This document shows positions 1-10,787 of a DNA stretch of 64,000 nucleotides, piece by piece. The position numbers were made by a program, and so were the translations under genes. Source of the DNA: Auxenochlorella pyrenoidosa (taxonomy: Eukaryota; Chlorophyta; Trebouxiophyceae; Chlorellales; Chlorellaceae); the NCBI GenBank assembly GCA_001430745.1, contig KQ481950.1:1250380-1314379 (forward strand). Reading direction: 5' to 3'. The notes beneath the pieces were generated by a model. That model was not told where the DNA came from. It saw nothing but the letters and a program-made list of their open reading frames with translations, and made no database searches. Every line of letters starts with the position of its first letter. The stretch's first letter is position 1.

Positions 1-110
1 AAGCCAGCAAAGAGGGCGCGCCGCCATCCGAGGGCGCAACAGCAAGTCGGCTCCCAGCTCTTCGGCCTGCCGGATGGCACGCGCCCTCTCACCGCTCTCC
101 CCCCTTCAAC

Positions 111-2148
111 TCACTGGAACCAGGACCACCAGAAGGGCTTCGACTTCCGCACCACAGTCTTGAACTGCGGGGCAGGGGGGCGGGGGCTGACACGATGCTG
201 TGGACTGGCACAATGTGAGAACAGTTGTGCTGGGAGCTCTGGATCCGCCTTTGCGAACGAAGCACTCTAGCAGCGTGTCCAAGCAAAGGCAGCCGGCCCT
301 GCCCAAGCCCTACCTTGCACACGGTGGCAAGGTTGCCGGCGGCGTCAAACTGGATTGGCAGAGGGCAGCAGTTCTTCAGGACGTCGCCCTCGCAGACGGG
401 GATCTCCTGCAGGGAGGGCAGAATTGGGAGCTGCCCGTTGAGATGGCCACCAGAGCAAGGGGCCAGGCAGCTCAAGGGCGGGCCGGAGCAATTGGGCCTG
501 CCATGCACTAAAACTAGAGGCAACCTTATTTCAATGCAGCTTTGGGCGAGGGAGTTGAAACTGGCAAGCAGCACCAATAGCGTGCGCTTCAACCGTCCGT
601 CAACAAGGGTGCCGCCTCACCGGCTTGGGGGCAGGGGCGGGTTTTGGGGCAGGCGTTGGTGCAGGCGCTGGGCCCGGCTTGGGGGCGGGTGCGGGCGTGG
701 GAGTCGTTGAGGCAGCGGCAGCAGCTGCAGCAGCAGCAGCTGCGGCCTGTGCCTGGAGGGAAGGAGTGCAGAGTATGCACCAGATGTGCCACTTCGGGTT
801 AGTGTGCTGAGGTGTGCAAACAGGCTGTGTCTGGCGAGGAGCTCACCACACCATATTGTTTCGCAAAAAGGCAAACAGAGCTTGAATCCAGGTAAACCTC
901 TCACCGAAGCAGTGGTGCCAGTGGCAGCGGCCTGGCCAGAGGACTGAGAGGAAGAGGCCCCGCCAGCAGCGGCAGCTGCCGCGGCAGCAGCCGCGGCAGC
1001 AGAGGCCTGCGGATGGAGGGACCGGGTGATGGGACATGCTTAGTATTAGTGGTAAAGCAGGCATGGCACGTCGAAGCGCCTATTCAGCAGTTGAGCAGCA
1101 AGGGGTGGCAGCGCTGCAGCTGGGAGGAAGCTGGACTTACGGCTCCAGGACCGGATGAGGCGGCTTGAGCAGCGGCTGCGGCTGCGGCGGCTACGGCATC
1201 AAGAGGGGGGAGCGGGTGAGGCTGGGCTTAGCGATGGGAGGAGTCTGGTGAGCAGGACCCCCAGGGTGCAGGACAGCAGCTGGTACGAGGTCGGGGGGCA
1301 TGCTGCCGCGGCCCGAAACAAACCTCCTGTAACACTTGAAAACACCCATGGCCCTGCTCTGGCGCACCCGCTGCGCCCGGGTTGGCGGCAGCGGCGGCGG
1401 CAGCAGCGTCAGCTGCAGCAGATGACCCCTGGCCAGTGGAAGCAGCGGCGGCGTCGGCAGCAGCAGATGCAGCGCCGGCGCCGGTGGTGGTGCCACCGCC
1501 ACTGCTTGAGCCGGTGGCTCCCTGGCTGGAAGTGGCAGAGCTGGTCCTCAGGTCGCGCCTGGCGGACGCTGCAGGGTGAAGGGTGGGAGGGCGCACACAA
1601 GGGCGCCAGGGACGTTTAGTGTATGTCGGTTGGAGAAGACAGAATGTGCGCTGCAGACAGAAAGGGCTGAACACAGGGGGGGTGACTGACAAGGCACAGG
1701 CAATTGGAATCACTGAGAGATGTGACAGTTGCGCATGGCAGGAAAAATGAGGGTTCTGATAGAGAGGCCCGATTCGAGGTCAGACGCCACTCGGGAAGCC
1801 GCCTGAAGGCACCCTCCTCTGTCTGACCGGCGCGCGTCAGCACCCCAGCAACCCGCGGCACCCTGTCACTCCCATGCGTACTCCCTCGACTGCAGCGCCT
1901 CTTTCAGCGTCAATAGGCGCGGAAAGAGCGCGACATGGCACGTTTGGCCAGCCACTCCCGCTTGGCACCCAACAACCATTGCAGGGGGCATGGCAGGCCT
2001 GTGCAGGCTGTTTCAGGGGCTCAGCAGACTGACGAAGGCTGGCTGAGAGGCGCTGCCGCCAGAACGAGAGAGACCCTTCGTCCAAGGCCCCTATCCTCCA
2101 ACCTGAGAGCGCCAGGACCAGCACCAGCCACAGCAGAGAGCGCCTCAT
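111..2148 (-). CDS. Secreted Ala-rich/Pro-rich protein with Cys-rich C-terminus (multi-exon)
   Basis: I do not recognise this gene. The ATG at 2148 opens a signal peptide (MRRSLLWLVLVLALS). Reading frame and GT-AG sites support exons 2148-2103, 1568-1368, 1190-1141, 1006-905 and 752-621 with matching phases. They encode long Ala runs with Ser/Thr/Gly spacers, then a rod of alternating Ala-Pro and Lys-Pro (PAPAPKPGPAPAPTPAPKP). A last pair of exons (from about 500 down to 319, then 164-111) carries a Cys-rich segment (PVCEGDVLKNCCPLP) and ends FWWSWFQ-stop. The join between the Pro rod and the Cys-rich exon does not keep phase with any splice site I can see, so one small exon is missing from my model. 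The build (signal peptide, low-complexity rod, Cys-rich end) is that of algal wall glycoproteins, and the PAPK rod is a likely site for proline hydroxylation. Its divergent neighbour is a hydroxyproline glycosyltransferase. Confidence 0.55.
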
Positions 2149-2848
2149 GACGTTGTGTGGCCTGCTAGTGCCCAACAAAAGAGAAACAGCAAAACAGTGG
2201 GCGACAATGGCAATGGGGCTGCTGGGTGTGCTGACTAGATCTCTCAGAGGGGAGCCAGAAATTTCGAAGAACGACTTGCACCGCCAAAATGGCGCCTCAG
2301 AAGATGACACGCAGCTTGCGCATGTGCAGTCTTGGTGCTAGTGACGGCAGCGGGAGGCGAGCGGGCACTGGCAGCACGCCAGCCATTGCTGTTGACGCCC
2401 ATCGCATTTCCCGTCGGCAGCTATGCTCATAAATAAAAATATTCCTTTGTTTCTTCGTAATTAAGAGTTCAGGCAGCAGCACGTTGCAGAGCTGGCGCGC
2501 AGCAGACCTGTTTAGGCAACGGCGCACAAACCAACCCTATCACAGCTGTGGGTGCAGCTCGCCTGCTGCAAGTAATCAAGCTCCACCGACTGGAAGCAAC
2601 GCCTTGGCCTGGGTCAGTGTCTGCCTCTTGCCTCCTTTCACGCAGGCCTCCACAGCTGGTTTGGGCCCAAGCTCTCAGAACACTGCAGGCCTGCTCCAGG
2701 CTGAGAAACTAGACTGCATTCAGGAAGATACAAGGCCACTCTTCTGCCCAGGCAGGCAGGCTGCCAGGCAGGACAAGCCACGCTCTACAGCACACGAAAA
2801 CCGCCGCCTCTCCCCTCCCTCTCCTCTCCACCGCCAAGAAACGAGTTC
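2149..2848. promoter_or_regulatory. Divergent intergenic region (secreted protein / HPAT)
   Basis: This 700-bp stretch separates two start codons pointing away from each other. It holds a clearly AT-rich patch at about 2428-2466, unusual in this GC-rich window, which could be a promoter or nucleosome-free region. I see no coding potential that fits the neighbours and no specific operator. Confidence 0.4.
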
Positions 2849-5800
2849 ATGGCCATGCTGGCCTCGCCCCGCCGCGCGGCCGCCACCCGCCGCAGCGCTG
2901 CCTCCAAGGGCGCGCAGCTTGCACTCGCCGCCCTGACGCTCCTGGCCGCGGTCAAGGGCATGGTCACCTGGTCCTCTTCCAGCGGCAGCAGCCACCCCAG
3001 GAGGAAGGTCCTTAACGCTGCAGGTAGGCGGCTTGCATACCTGGGCGGGGTCAGGGCAAGGACTGCCGCAAAGCATGCCACGCGGGGTCTTGCTCGGAGG
3101 CGTGGTCGCTTACGCTGGCATCCCACCCAGCCAGGCCTTGGCCTGCTCTCCCCTGTGCCGCAGAGGAGCTCTCCAGTGGTGATGCAATGCAGGCCCCGCT
3201 GAAACGCACCCATGTCTTTTACGTCGGGCCAGCCATGCTGGCTGCGCAGCACAGTGCTGATGGCAACTCGAGTGCGAGCGCGCCCACAGCTCAAGTGAGG
3301 CAGAACATGCAAAGGCTGACTTGCATGCCGCTCAGCAAGACTGGCTCACTGACTCAAGAGGCGCACGTTGCTAGCACAATAAGCGTGATCCTTGCGTCAT
3401 TGCTGTGGCTGCCACACCCCATCGGGCGCTGCATCGCAGGCAGCAGTCGCCCCGCCCGCCCCCGGGCCGCCGGGCGCCCGCAAGTACCATGTGGTCAGCA
3501 CCGCCGGCCATGGGGCGTATATGGCGTGGCAGTCACGCGTGTCCTATCTCTGGTTTCTCAAGGCCCGGGAGGCCTGCGAGGCTGAGCTGGGGCCTGGCTG
3601 CCCCATGGGGGGCTACACGCGCCTGCTTCACAGGTGCGGCCGCAGCCGACCGCCCAGCCCTGCGGTGCCACTGGCAGTGTGGGCGGGGCAGTGCTCTGGG
3701 AAGGCCGCCGCAGCGCTCAGCCTGCCCGGCGTCCCCAGCGTCCTGCTGCTGCCTCCCCCTCGACTGGCGTTGCCGGGGACAGCTCTGTCCACAATGCCAC
3801 GCCCGCTCGCTCACGTGCTGGCCTCAACTGCCTGTCTGCCCTGCACCTTCTCTCGCGCAGCGGCAAGGCAGACGACTGGATGGCCGAGATCCCCACCGTC
3901 ATCATGCCCCCAGCGCCTGCAAAGTACGAGAAAATACTGCAGGCAAGCAGGATGTAGCAGGTGGCAGCATCTGGGCAGCCACGTATCAGCACGTGCATGT
4001 GTGCCCGACGGCCACCGGCCCCTCGGCGCCCACTGCAGAGGTTCCCGGTGCTGCACCGCTCCTTTGCCCTCAAGGACTGGCTTGAGACCCACAGCGTCCC
4101 GGGTGAGGCTGCCATGCACTGCACGGGTGAGGCTGCCAACATGTCTGCATCTGTCGCCCTGCACCCTGCCGGCTGCCGCTGCCTGCCCCAGCCCGCTAAC
4201 TCTGCTGGGCCCCCGCCTCGCCTTACAACGTGCACTCGGTTGCTTCTGCCCTCCTGACCTGCCTGGCTGCTCCCATCCCGCAGAGGAATATGTCTGGATG
4301 GCAGAACCGGACCACATATTCCTGCGGGCGCCGCCGCTGTGGGCCACGCCAGACAGGTGCTGTCCCCAGGCTGGCCTGCTGACCAGTTCTCCGGCTGCTG
4401 TCGCATCCACCTCCACGACTGCGCAGCAATGTCCGGGGCTACCCTGCCTGCAGGCGCACATGACCAAACCCGCCATGTGCCCCTAGCGCAGGCCTGCCGC
4501 CTTTCCATTCACCTACATGGCTGCCAGGCCAAAGGAGGAGTGGGTCCGCCGGCTGAACCCCAAGAATGTGTCCATCGACGAGTTGCAGCCCATCGGCAAG
4601 TGCCCTGCAGGTGGCAGCCTCATCTGCCGCCAGCTGGTGCTCCTGGCCAGCCGTGGTGTGCCTTGCCAGCGCTCCCCACCCAGCTGCATCACCTGCGCTG
4701 GTTGGCTAGCCACCGTTCTGTTCTGGGTGGCGTCCGAGCTGTTCAAGAGCAGTGTCACACCCCTTCCCCTGGCTCCTGGCCCCCCTGCCCACAGGCAACT
4801 CACCGGTGCAGATCCATAAGGAGCAGCTGCGGCGCCTGCTCACCCCCTGGAGGGACCTGACGGTGCGCAGCTCCTGCCTGCTTGCGCATGTGCCTGGGCA
4901 GGGCGCCGCCCAGCAGGCTGTGCTTCCGCGGGGCCAGCTGCTGCAAGGGCCCCGTGCTGCAGCGCTCTCTGTGCGCAGCGGCACCATGCGAGCCCTGGGC
5001 CCCCCCACCCCCCCCGGATCCAGGTGGCCATCAAGCTGGACCCCGAGCTTGACAGCGGGCTGGGCTCCTGGCTGTCAGACATGTGCGCAGGGGGGCTCCA
5101 AGGGGGTTGCAAACAACGTTGTCAGCGGCTACGCCGGCAGCTCAGCTGGTGTCAATGGGAAACACGCCCGGGCATGCACACTGCCGCGTCTACGGCTCTG
5201 CAGCGTGTGTATGCATGCACCCCACATCGTAGTTGTCCATCTCCCCCCAGCTCATGGCCCCCCCTGCCCTGCCCATTCCTGCTGCCCGTGTGCAGGTGGT
5301 CTTATGCCATTGCGTCTGCCACATTGGAGCCGCCCATCCACTACGAGCTGCGCCCGGAGATGCAGCTCCACCCGCCCTACTCCCGGTACCTTGCCGCCGA
5401 CGCGAGTCGTGGGAAGGGCGTTGGGTGGGCATTTATGCTGTGAGACTTTCCACGGTTTTGGGCAGGCACCCGATGCTTTGCATGCCTAAGTGATGCTCTG
5501 CCACAGCCCACTCGCCATCCCGCCATGCACGCCACACGCCGCTTGCTTGCCTCCCTGCCCGCAGGGCGGCAGGCCCGCGTACATGATCCACTTCACCTAC
5601 GGCCAGCTGTGCCACGTCCCCGGCGCCGTCCCTGGAGGCGGCGTGTGGAACAACGGCAGCGCCCCCGCTGCGGCGCGCTGGCGGTTTGACAAGCGCGACT
5701 ACATGGTGAGCCCTGCAGCTGCCCCTGCCCAGGCAAGCAAGAAGGGTAGTGTCGGGAGCGGCTGCAAAGGGGCAGCCCCTGGTTGGTGGCCCATTGGTGC

Positions 5801-6268
5801 TCGGTGGGCCCCAGGCAGGCCAGCTGCTGTGCAGCGCTGACCTGGCAGGCTGCCAGCACTGCCTCTCTGCCTGGCTTGCCCCGCCTCCTAGCAGCGCTTG
5901 TCCCGTCCCCACGGAAACTGTCCCTGACACCCCTCCACCCACGCTCCCAGACCAAGTTCCCCACCCCCGGCTACCCCATGCCGCCCAAGGGCTGCGAGCA
6001 CGAGGTGGTGGAGGAGCTGATCAGGTGGGGGGGCGGCAGGGGCAGCAGGCGCAGCGTGGCCACGGCCTGAGCATTCGCCACTGCAGAAAGCAGGGAGCTG
6101 GGGGAGCTGGGAGGGGCTAGATGGACGTGCATGCGCTCATTTGCTCGAGCCTCGTGCACCTGCCCTCCGCCGCTGCCCTGCAGGCGCATGAACACAGCAG
6201 CAAACATCCTGCCGCGCTGGCACGAGTTGGCGGGACCGCTGCCAAAGGAGATGCAGCTGCAGGCGTAG
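2849..6268 (+). CDS. HPAT: Hydroxyproline O-arabinosyltransferase (GT95, HPAT-like)
   Basis: This enzyme adds the first arabinose to hydroxyproline in secreted proteins, in the Golgi. The ATG at 2849 starts a type II signal anchor (hydrophobic LALAALTLLAAVKGMV). Later exons give the family blocks in order: KYHVVSTAGHGAYMAWQSRV, GGYTRLLHR, ADDWMAEIPTVIMPPAPAKY, the signature EEYVWMAEPDHIFLRAPP, AFPFTYMAARPKEEWVRRL, IDELQPIGNSPVQIHKEQL, AIKLDPELDSGLGSWLSDM, IHFTYGQL and RWRFDKRDYM, and the last exon RMNTAANILPRWHELAGPLP ending with TAG at 6268. About ten exons with short introns. The EPDH motif is the expected nucleotide-sugar/metal site by analogy with plant HPAT1-3. The first coding exon ends at 3023. 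The 5' third, between the anchor and KYHVV, is the least certain part. Genes for proteins with potential hydroxyproline rods lie on both sides. Confidence 0.93.
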
Positions 6269-6822
6269 GCAGCAAACCGCAGCCCTGCGCTGCCTTTGAG
6301 TAGCGTCAGCTGTTGAGCCACTGCCTTCTCCTCTTCCTGGTTGAATTTACTGTGATCCTGGGTGTCTTGGCGGGACACAAAGGAGGGAGGGAAGGAACAG
6401 GGATGCGATAAGAGGAAAGGATGAGGGAAATGAAATTGGAGGGTGCAGGATTCGTTTGGCGAGAGCGGGGCAAACACGAGTAGCGGAGGGTGATTTTGAA
6501 GCACAGAATCGCTACGAAGCACGGAGGCAAGGCCCCACAAGGCAGAAGGGGGCATGGGTGCATATGTAGCATGTGGCAGCATGAGGCAGAGATGCATTTC
6601 AATTCTTCACAAGGCCTTGGTACAGGGGGGCAACACCGGCCAGGAGGGCGCGCCGGAGGCTACGACAGGCAGCACTGGCCCCAAGGTCAGGCACGCTGGT
6701 TGGGCTGGCATTGCATGGAGCAGCACATCAGTGGCATGGTGGGAGCATGCCGCTGCAGACCAACCAGACGCGTGGCAGGCTCAGCCCAGGCGCAGGCCCA
6801 GCCGCAAGCTTGTCGCCGGCAC
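6269..6822. other. Convergent 3' intergenic region, no gene seen
   Basis: This is the space between the HPAT stop (+) and the carrier stop (-). Open frames here do not resemble any protein and change frame often. No TGTAA signal was found on either strand, so the poly(A) sites are not located. Confidence 0.5.
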
Positions 6823-8452
6823 TCAATCGTACACGTGCTTGATCATCTCATACGACGACAGCACAATGGCGCAGGCCGGCGCCGCCTTGGCCGACCGCGC
6901 GCTCCAGCCGCGGAAGAGCGCCGCCAGGCCCTCCTCTCGCGCGATGCTGCGCAGCCCCGCCAGCAGCGGGTGCGCGCGGTCGGTGGCCAGCTGCGCGCGC
7001 GTCTTGAGCACGTCAAAGGGCGTGGTGATGGCGCCGGCCAGGCCACCCGCCACCGCGCCGGCTGCAGGTGGACAGCAGGGCATGCGGCGAGGTGAGAGTC
7101 TGCACCCTGGAGCACGTGCGACAGGGCACTGCCAAATGCAGACTGGCCACGACCTCACCAGGAACGCAGGTGGGCAGGCATGGCCAAGCACATACACGGC
7201 TGCCGCACTGCGTTCACCCTGCCATCACCGGGCAGGCTCACCCGTCACGTTTGCTGTAAAGACCTGCCACTCGCTGGGGTGGCTGCTGGTGGGCGGCAGC
7301 AGCGCAGCCCGGATGGGCTCTACAAGGCCCCAGTACAAGGCGGAGAAAGGGACGTCTCGTGCCAGCGTGGCACCCACGCCCGTCCACATCCTGCCCGCCG
7401 CGCGCAGCCGCCCGCCGCTGCCGCCGCCCGCGGCCGGCACGTGCTGCAGAAGCATCGCGGCGCGGCGGCCTGGGCTGCACCCCTCGCCCGCGCCTGCCAG
7501 CGCTGCTTGCGCGGGCACGGGGGCCGTCGCCGCCGCCTGCAGCCGGGTGCGCACCAGCTCAAATGGCGCAGTGGCATACACTGCCGCCGACCGTGCCAGT
7601 GCTCCCGCTGCCAGCGGCGCCAGCGTGTCCGCCCCTCCGCTGCCGCCGCCGCCGGCCAGCTGATGCATCTGCTGGAGCAGGTAGTCGTAGAGCGGCAGGT
7701 AGATGCCGACCATGGGGATGGCCATCATGAGGGCCACATCGGTGCCGCGCCACAGCGTGCCCAGCCCCTCGCGCCGCGCAATCTTGCGCAGGCCGTCTAG
7801 GGTGCCGGTGTAAGCGGTGGTGGTGCAGGCGGGCCCGCAGGGCGCACCGCCCGCGGGGGGCTGCTGCACGCGCACGCACTCGCAGGCGGCGAACGACCAC
7901 TTCCTGCAGCGGGGGACGCAGGGAATTGCGGTTGTGGGCAGGCAAGCAGGTGCGGAGCACAGCATACGATGTTCAACGACACAAGCTGGGCCAGGCAGCC
8001 CATGAACTTCGGGTGCTCATGCTACACATGCTGCTGTGACAGAATGATCTGCCGCAAGAGCAGGGGTTGCAGCTGGCAAGCTGGAGGACCATGGAGCCGG
8101 CTAGTCCCCCGCCGGGCAGGCCCAACCCACTCGAGGAGGGTCTGTGACTGCTCTCGCAGCAACCGCCTGTTCACATCCAGGGCGCTCTGAGCTTGTATGC
8201 GCGTCTGCACGAGCGAACATGCGAGCAGACGATGAGCAAGTCAGCACAGGCGACCGGCTGCGTGCAGGCAGCTGGCGGCAAGGGCGGCAAGAGGAAGCTG
8301 CCATTTGCGGCACCTGCAGCGCCGGCCTCGCTCACTTTGACGACATCCAAGGGGTTGACCACGAAGGCCGAGACCACAGAGGCGCCGGCGGCCGCAATGC
8401 TGCGGTGTGCCAGTGACAGGGGCCTCGCCTCCTCCTCTTGGCGCGCGGCCAT
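6823..8452 (-). CDS. Mitochondrial carrier, SLC25A39/A40/MTM1 type
   Basis: Member of the mitochondrial carrier family, closest in sequence to SLC25A39/40 (yeast MTM1), which support mitochondrial glutathione import and metal homeostasis. Three carrier repeats are visible. Repeat 1 is AFVVNPLDVVK, splicing at GTGAGC into TRIQAQSALD. Repeat 2 has GTLDGLRKIARREGLGTLWR, GALARSAAVYATAPFELVR and RDVPFSALYWGLVEPIRAAL. Repeat 3 has AGAVAGGLAGAITTPFDVLK and GLAALFRGWSARSAKAAPAC, ending IKHVYD-stop at 6823. Each repeat carries the P-x-D/E-x-x-K/R signature. The loop after repeat 1 holds cysteines (CECV, then CGPAC); the human SLC25A39 loop is also Cys-containing. The ATG at 8452 (MAARQEEEARPLSLAHRS) precedes the first helix directly. 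A Gly/Ala-rich insertion lengthens repeat 2. Confidence 0.9.
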
Positions 8453-8789
8453 GCCTCCCTCAAATTAGAGGGTATGAGCACGTCTATGACTCGAGGGTTA
8501 TTGTTTAGAAGTCGCCAGACGAGTCCTCCCCACCGACGAGCGGAAACCACGGCAGAGACGCCTGTGGGGCGCACAAGTGAGTGTCTGTCGGTGCTCGCAA
8601 GTTTTGGATTGCTTGCTCAGGCGAAAGGGGCACAGACACAAGCACCTGCCCCCCCACAGCACGGCCCAGCAGGGCGCCTGGTGTTGCCGAGGTCCAGGCT
8701 GCTCTTCGGGTCTTCCGGCCTGCTCCACGGCTCCCAATACGCGGTCAAACTTTAAGATCACTCTGTCGAGGGACTAAAAGCGCGGCGCG
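8453..8789. promoter_or_regulatory. Divergent promoter region (carrier / ankyrin gene)
   Basis: A 337-bp spacer between two divergent start codons, probably a shared promoter. No element is decisive; it contains no gene. Confidence 0.4.
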
Positions 8790-10181
8790 ATGCCCTTTGA
8801 CCTGATTGTGAGGCCACGCCGCTGCAAGCTGGCCCACCGCCACCCCTTGCTCTTCCAGGCCCTCAGAGACTTCCTCTCCCCCCGCAGACCGGCAAGTTCG
8901 TGCCGGAGAAGTCCAATATCTGGCGCGACTGCGTGGACGGGTACTATGACTGGGTTAAGGAGCACGTCGAGGAGGTGAATGGGCGGACGAGAGCGGCGAG
9001 GGTGACGATTGCAGATCCGGAACTTACCTTGAAAGCTCCTCCAGCGTGAATTTGGACTCTGATGACCCAGTGACCCTTCTCTTGGAACCTCTGTAGGGAG
9101 CACCGCTGAACGAGTCCGACCACTGCGGTGACCCGCCGCTGCTGCTGGCGGCCGGCAACGGTGAGCGAGGCCCGCCGCCTCCGTGCATGACTTGCGTCGA
9201 TGTGGTGCCCCCACCGGGCCATGGTCGTGGAGGTTGAGTTTTGGTACTGATCATCGTCCCCTCTGGGAACAAATTGGGCAGCTGCACCGATCTGTCAGCG
9301 CTTCTCTGTTGCCTTGCCCCCCTGCAGGCCACCTGGCGTGCTGCAAGCTGCTGCTAGAGGAGGGCGCCGACATCGAGCAGCGCAACGTGGTGGGTGCAGC
9401 TCTGCAGTGTCACCTGGCCATCTTCAGATACAGCTGCGCTGTGCCGAGAGGCGTAATGGCATGCTCGCCAGACCACAGGCCTCCCTCCTCTCAGGCTTGC
9501 CGCTGCAGCAGCAGCCTCCCGAATGGCTGCCCTCCCACCCTTGCCCTCCACCCTCCCTTCCCGCCGGCTCTGGCTACAGATGGGCGAGACTCCCCTGATC
9601 CGGTCAGCACACAACGGGCACTACGCCACCGTGCGCTTCCTGGTGGAGCGGGGGGCCGACGTGAATGCGCTCGACATTGTGAGGCACTGCTGGCAGGGCG
9701 AGGTAGCTTGGCACAAGCGGGTTTGGTAGGTTGCCTGCCCCTCGGCTTGCTATGCAGCTGCCATGGCGCGCTGGGCATTCTGGCGGCCTCATGCAATGCC
9801 GGCGCTGCGCCGCCGCCGCAGGGCGACAACTGCGCGCTGCACTGGGTGGCGATGCGCGGCCACGTGGAGATTGTCAAGTTCCTGCTGCAGTCGGGCGCCG
9901 ACAGGGCCCTGCGCAACAAGCAGGACAAGGTGGGGCAGGCCGGGCTGCAAGGGGCATGCAACGGCACTGTGGGCGTGGGTGGGAGGGCAGGCGGCCCTGC
10001 TGCCTCCCCGCAAACAAACCTGCGGGCCATGCCGCCCACGCCCTGTCGTTACGCATGCCGGCTCCCCCACCAGCCCTGCTGCCGTTCGGTGCCCCTCCCT
10101 CTGCAGATCCCCATTGACCTTTGCCAGCCCACCTGGAGCAACGCCTACCGCTTCACCCGCGAGGTGCTGGCAGAGTCCTGA
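8790..10181 (+). CDS. Small ankyrin-repeat protein
   Basis: Seven exons give a protein of about 170 residues. The first exon is only 18 nt (8790-8807, MPFDLI). Exon 2 (8888-8974) encodes TGKFVPEKSNIWRDCVDGYY. The following exons carry about three ankyrin repeats: GDPPLLLAAGNGHLACCKLL, ETPLIRSAHNGHYATVRFLV and ALHWVAMRGHVEIVKFLLQS, each ending in a GAD turn (GADIE, GADVN, GADRA). The last exon ends YRFTREVLAES-stop. No membrane segment, targeting peptide or catalytic domain is visible, so it probably acts as a soluble binding protein; the partner is unknown. All exon joins keep phase. Confidence 0.87.
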
Positions 10182-10787
10182 GGGGGCTGCCAGCAGGAGG
10201 CGGGCAACTGCCGATCATGTGCCGCGCACTGCTAATATCAAGCACTGCTGGTGTCACTCCGCTCCAAGCTGCGGATGAAAGCCAGCATGTACCCGAACAG
10301 AAAGCTGTTGCAACGACCTGCTGACAGCCAGCACATGTAAAACGTTTACAGGCAGCGCGAGTGTACACAAGTACATCAAAGGGTCAGGCAGCGAGGGCTG
10401 GGGAAGGGATCAAAGGTCGCAGTGAGTGCGAACAAAAGGGAGAAACGGGGCTGCATGATACAAAAGTTAGAAGAGGAGAGATTGTGGAGGTGGGAGGGCT
10501 CCCGGGTGGCGTTGATTTTCAAGGGTTTCGTTCATGAGTTGTGTTCTGGGTCTATGCGTGCAGGGTCGGTGCAAGGTGGGCTACTCACTGCCACGACGTG
10601 CAGGCAGCGAAGGTGAACGCTGCTGCTGCCAGGTGCAACCCACAAGTGCAGGAGGGCTGAGCAAGGTGTCTCAATGGCAGGGAGCAGCAGACCAGCAGTA
10701 CAAGCGGGTCGACAAAACGCGTCAGGGCTTGGAAACCAGCAGCCACATGCTGCGGCATGCCGAGGCCAGCCGGTGTGCCTCTGAGCC
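10182..10787. other. Convergent 3' intergenic region
   Basis: 606 bp between the ankyrin stop and the Nudix stop. Apart from the paired TGTAA signals at 10336-10350 I see no gene or structured repeat. Confidence 0.5.
10336..10350. terminator. Back-to-back poly(A) signals for two convergent genes
   Basis: A 15-bp near-palindrome reads TGTAA on the + strand (10336-10340, 155 nt after the ankyrin-gene stop) and TGTAA on the - strand (10350-10346, about 440 nt after the Nudix stop). TGTAA is the usual chlorophyte poly(A) signal. Assignment to these genes is an inference. Confidence 0.45.
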
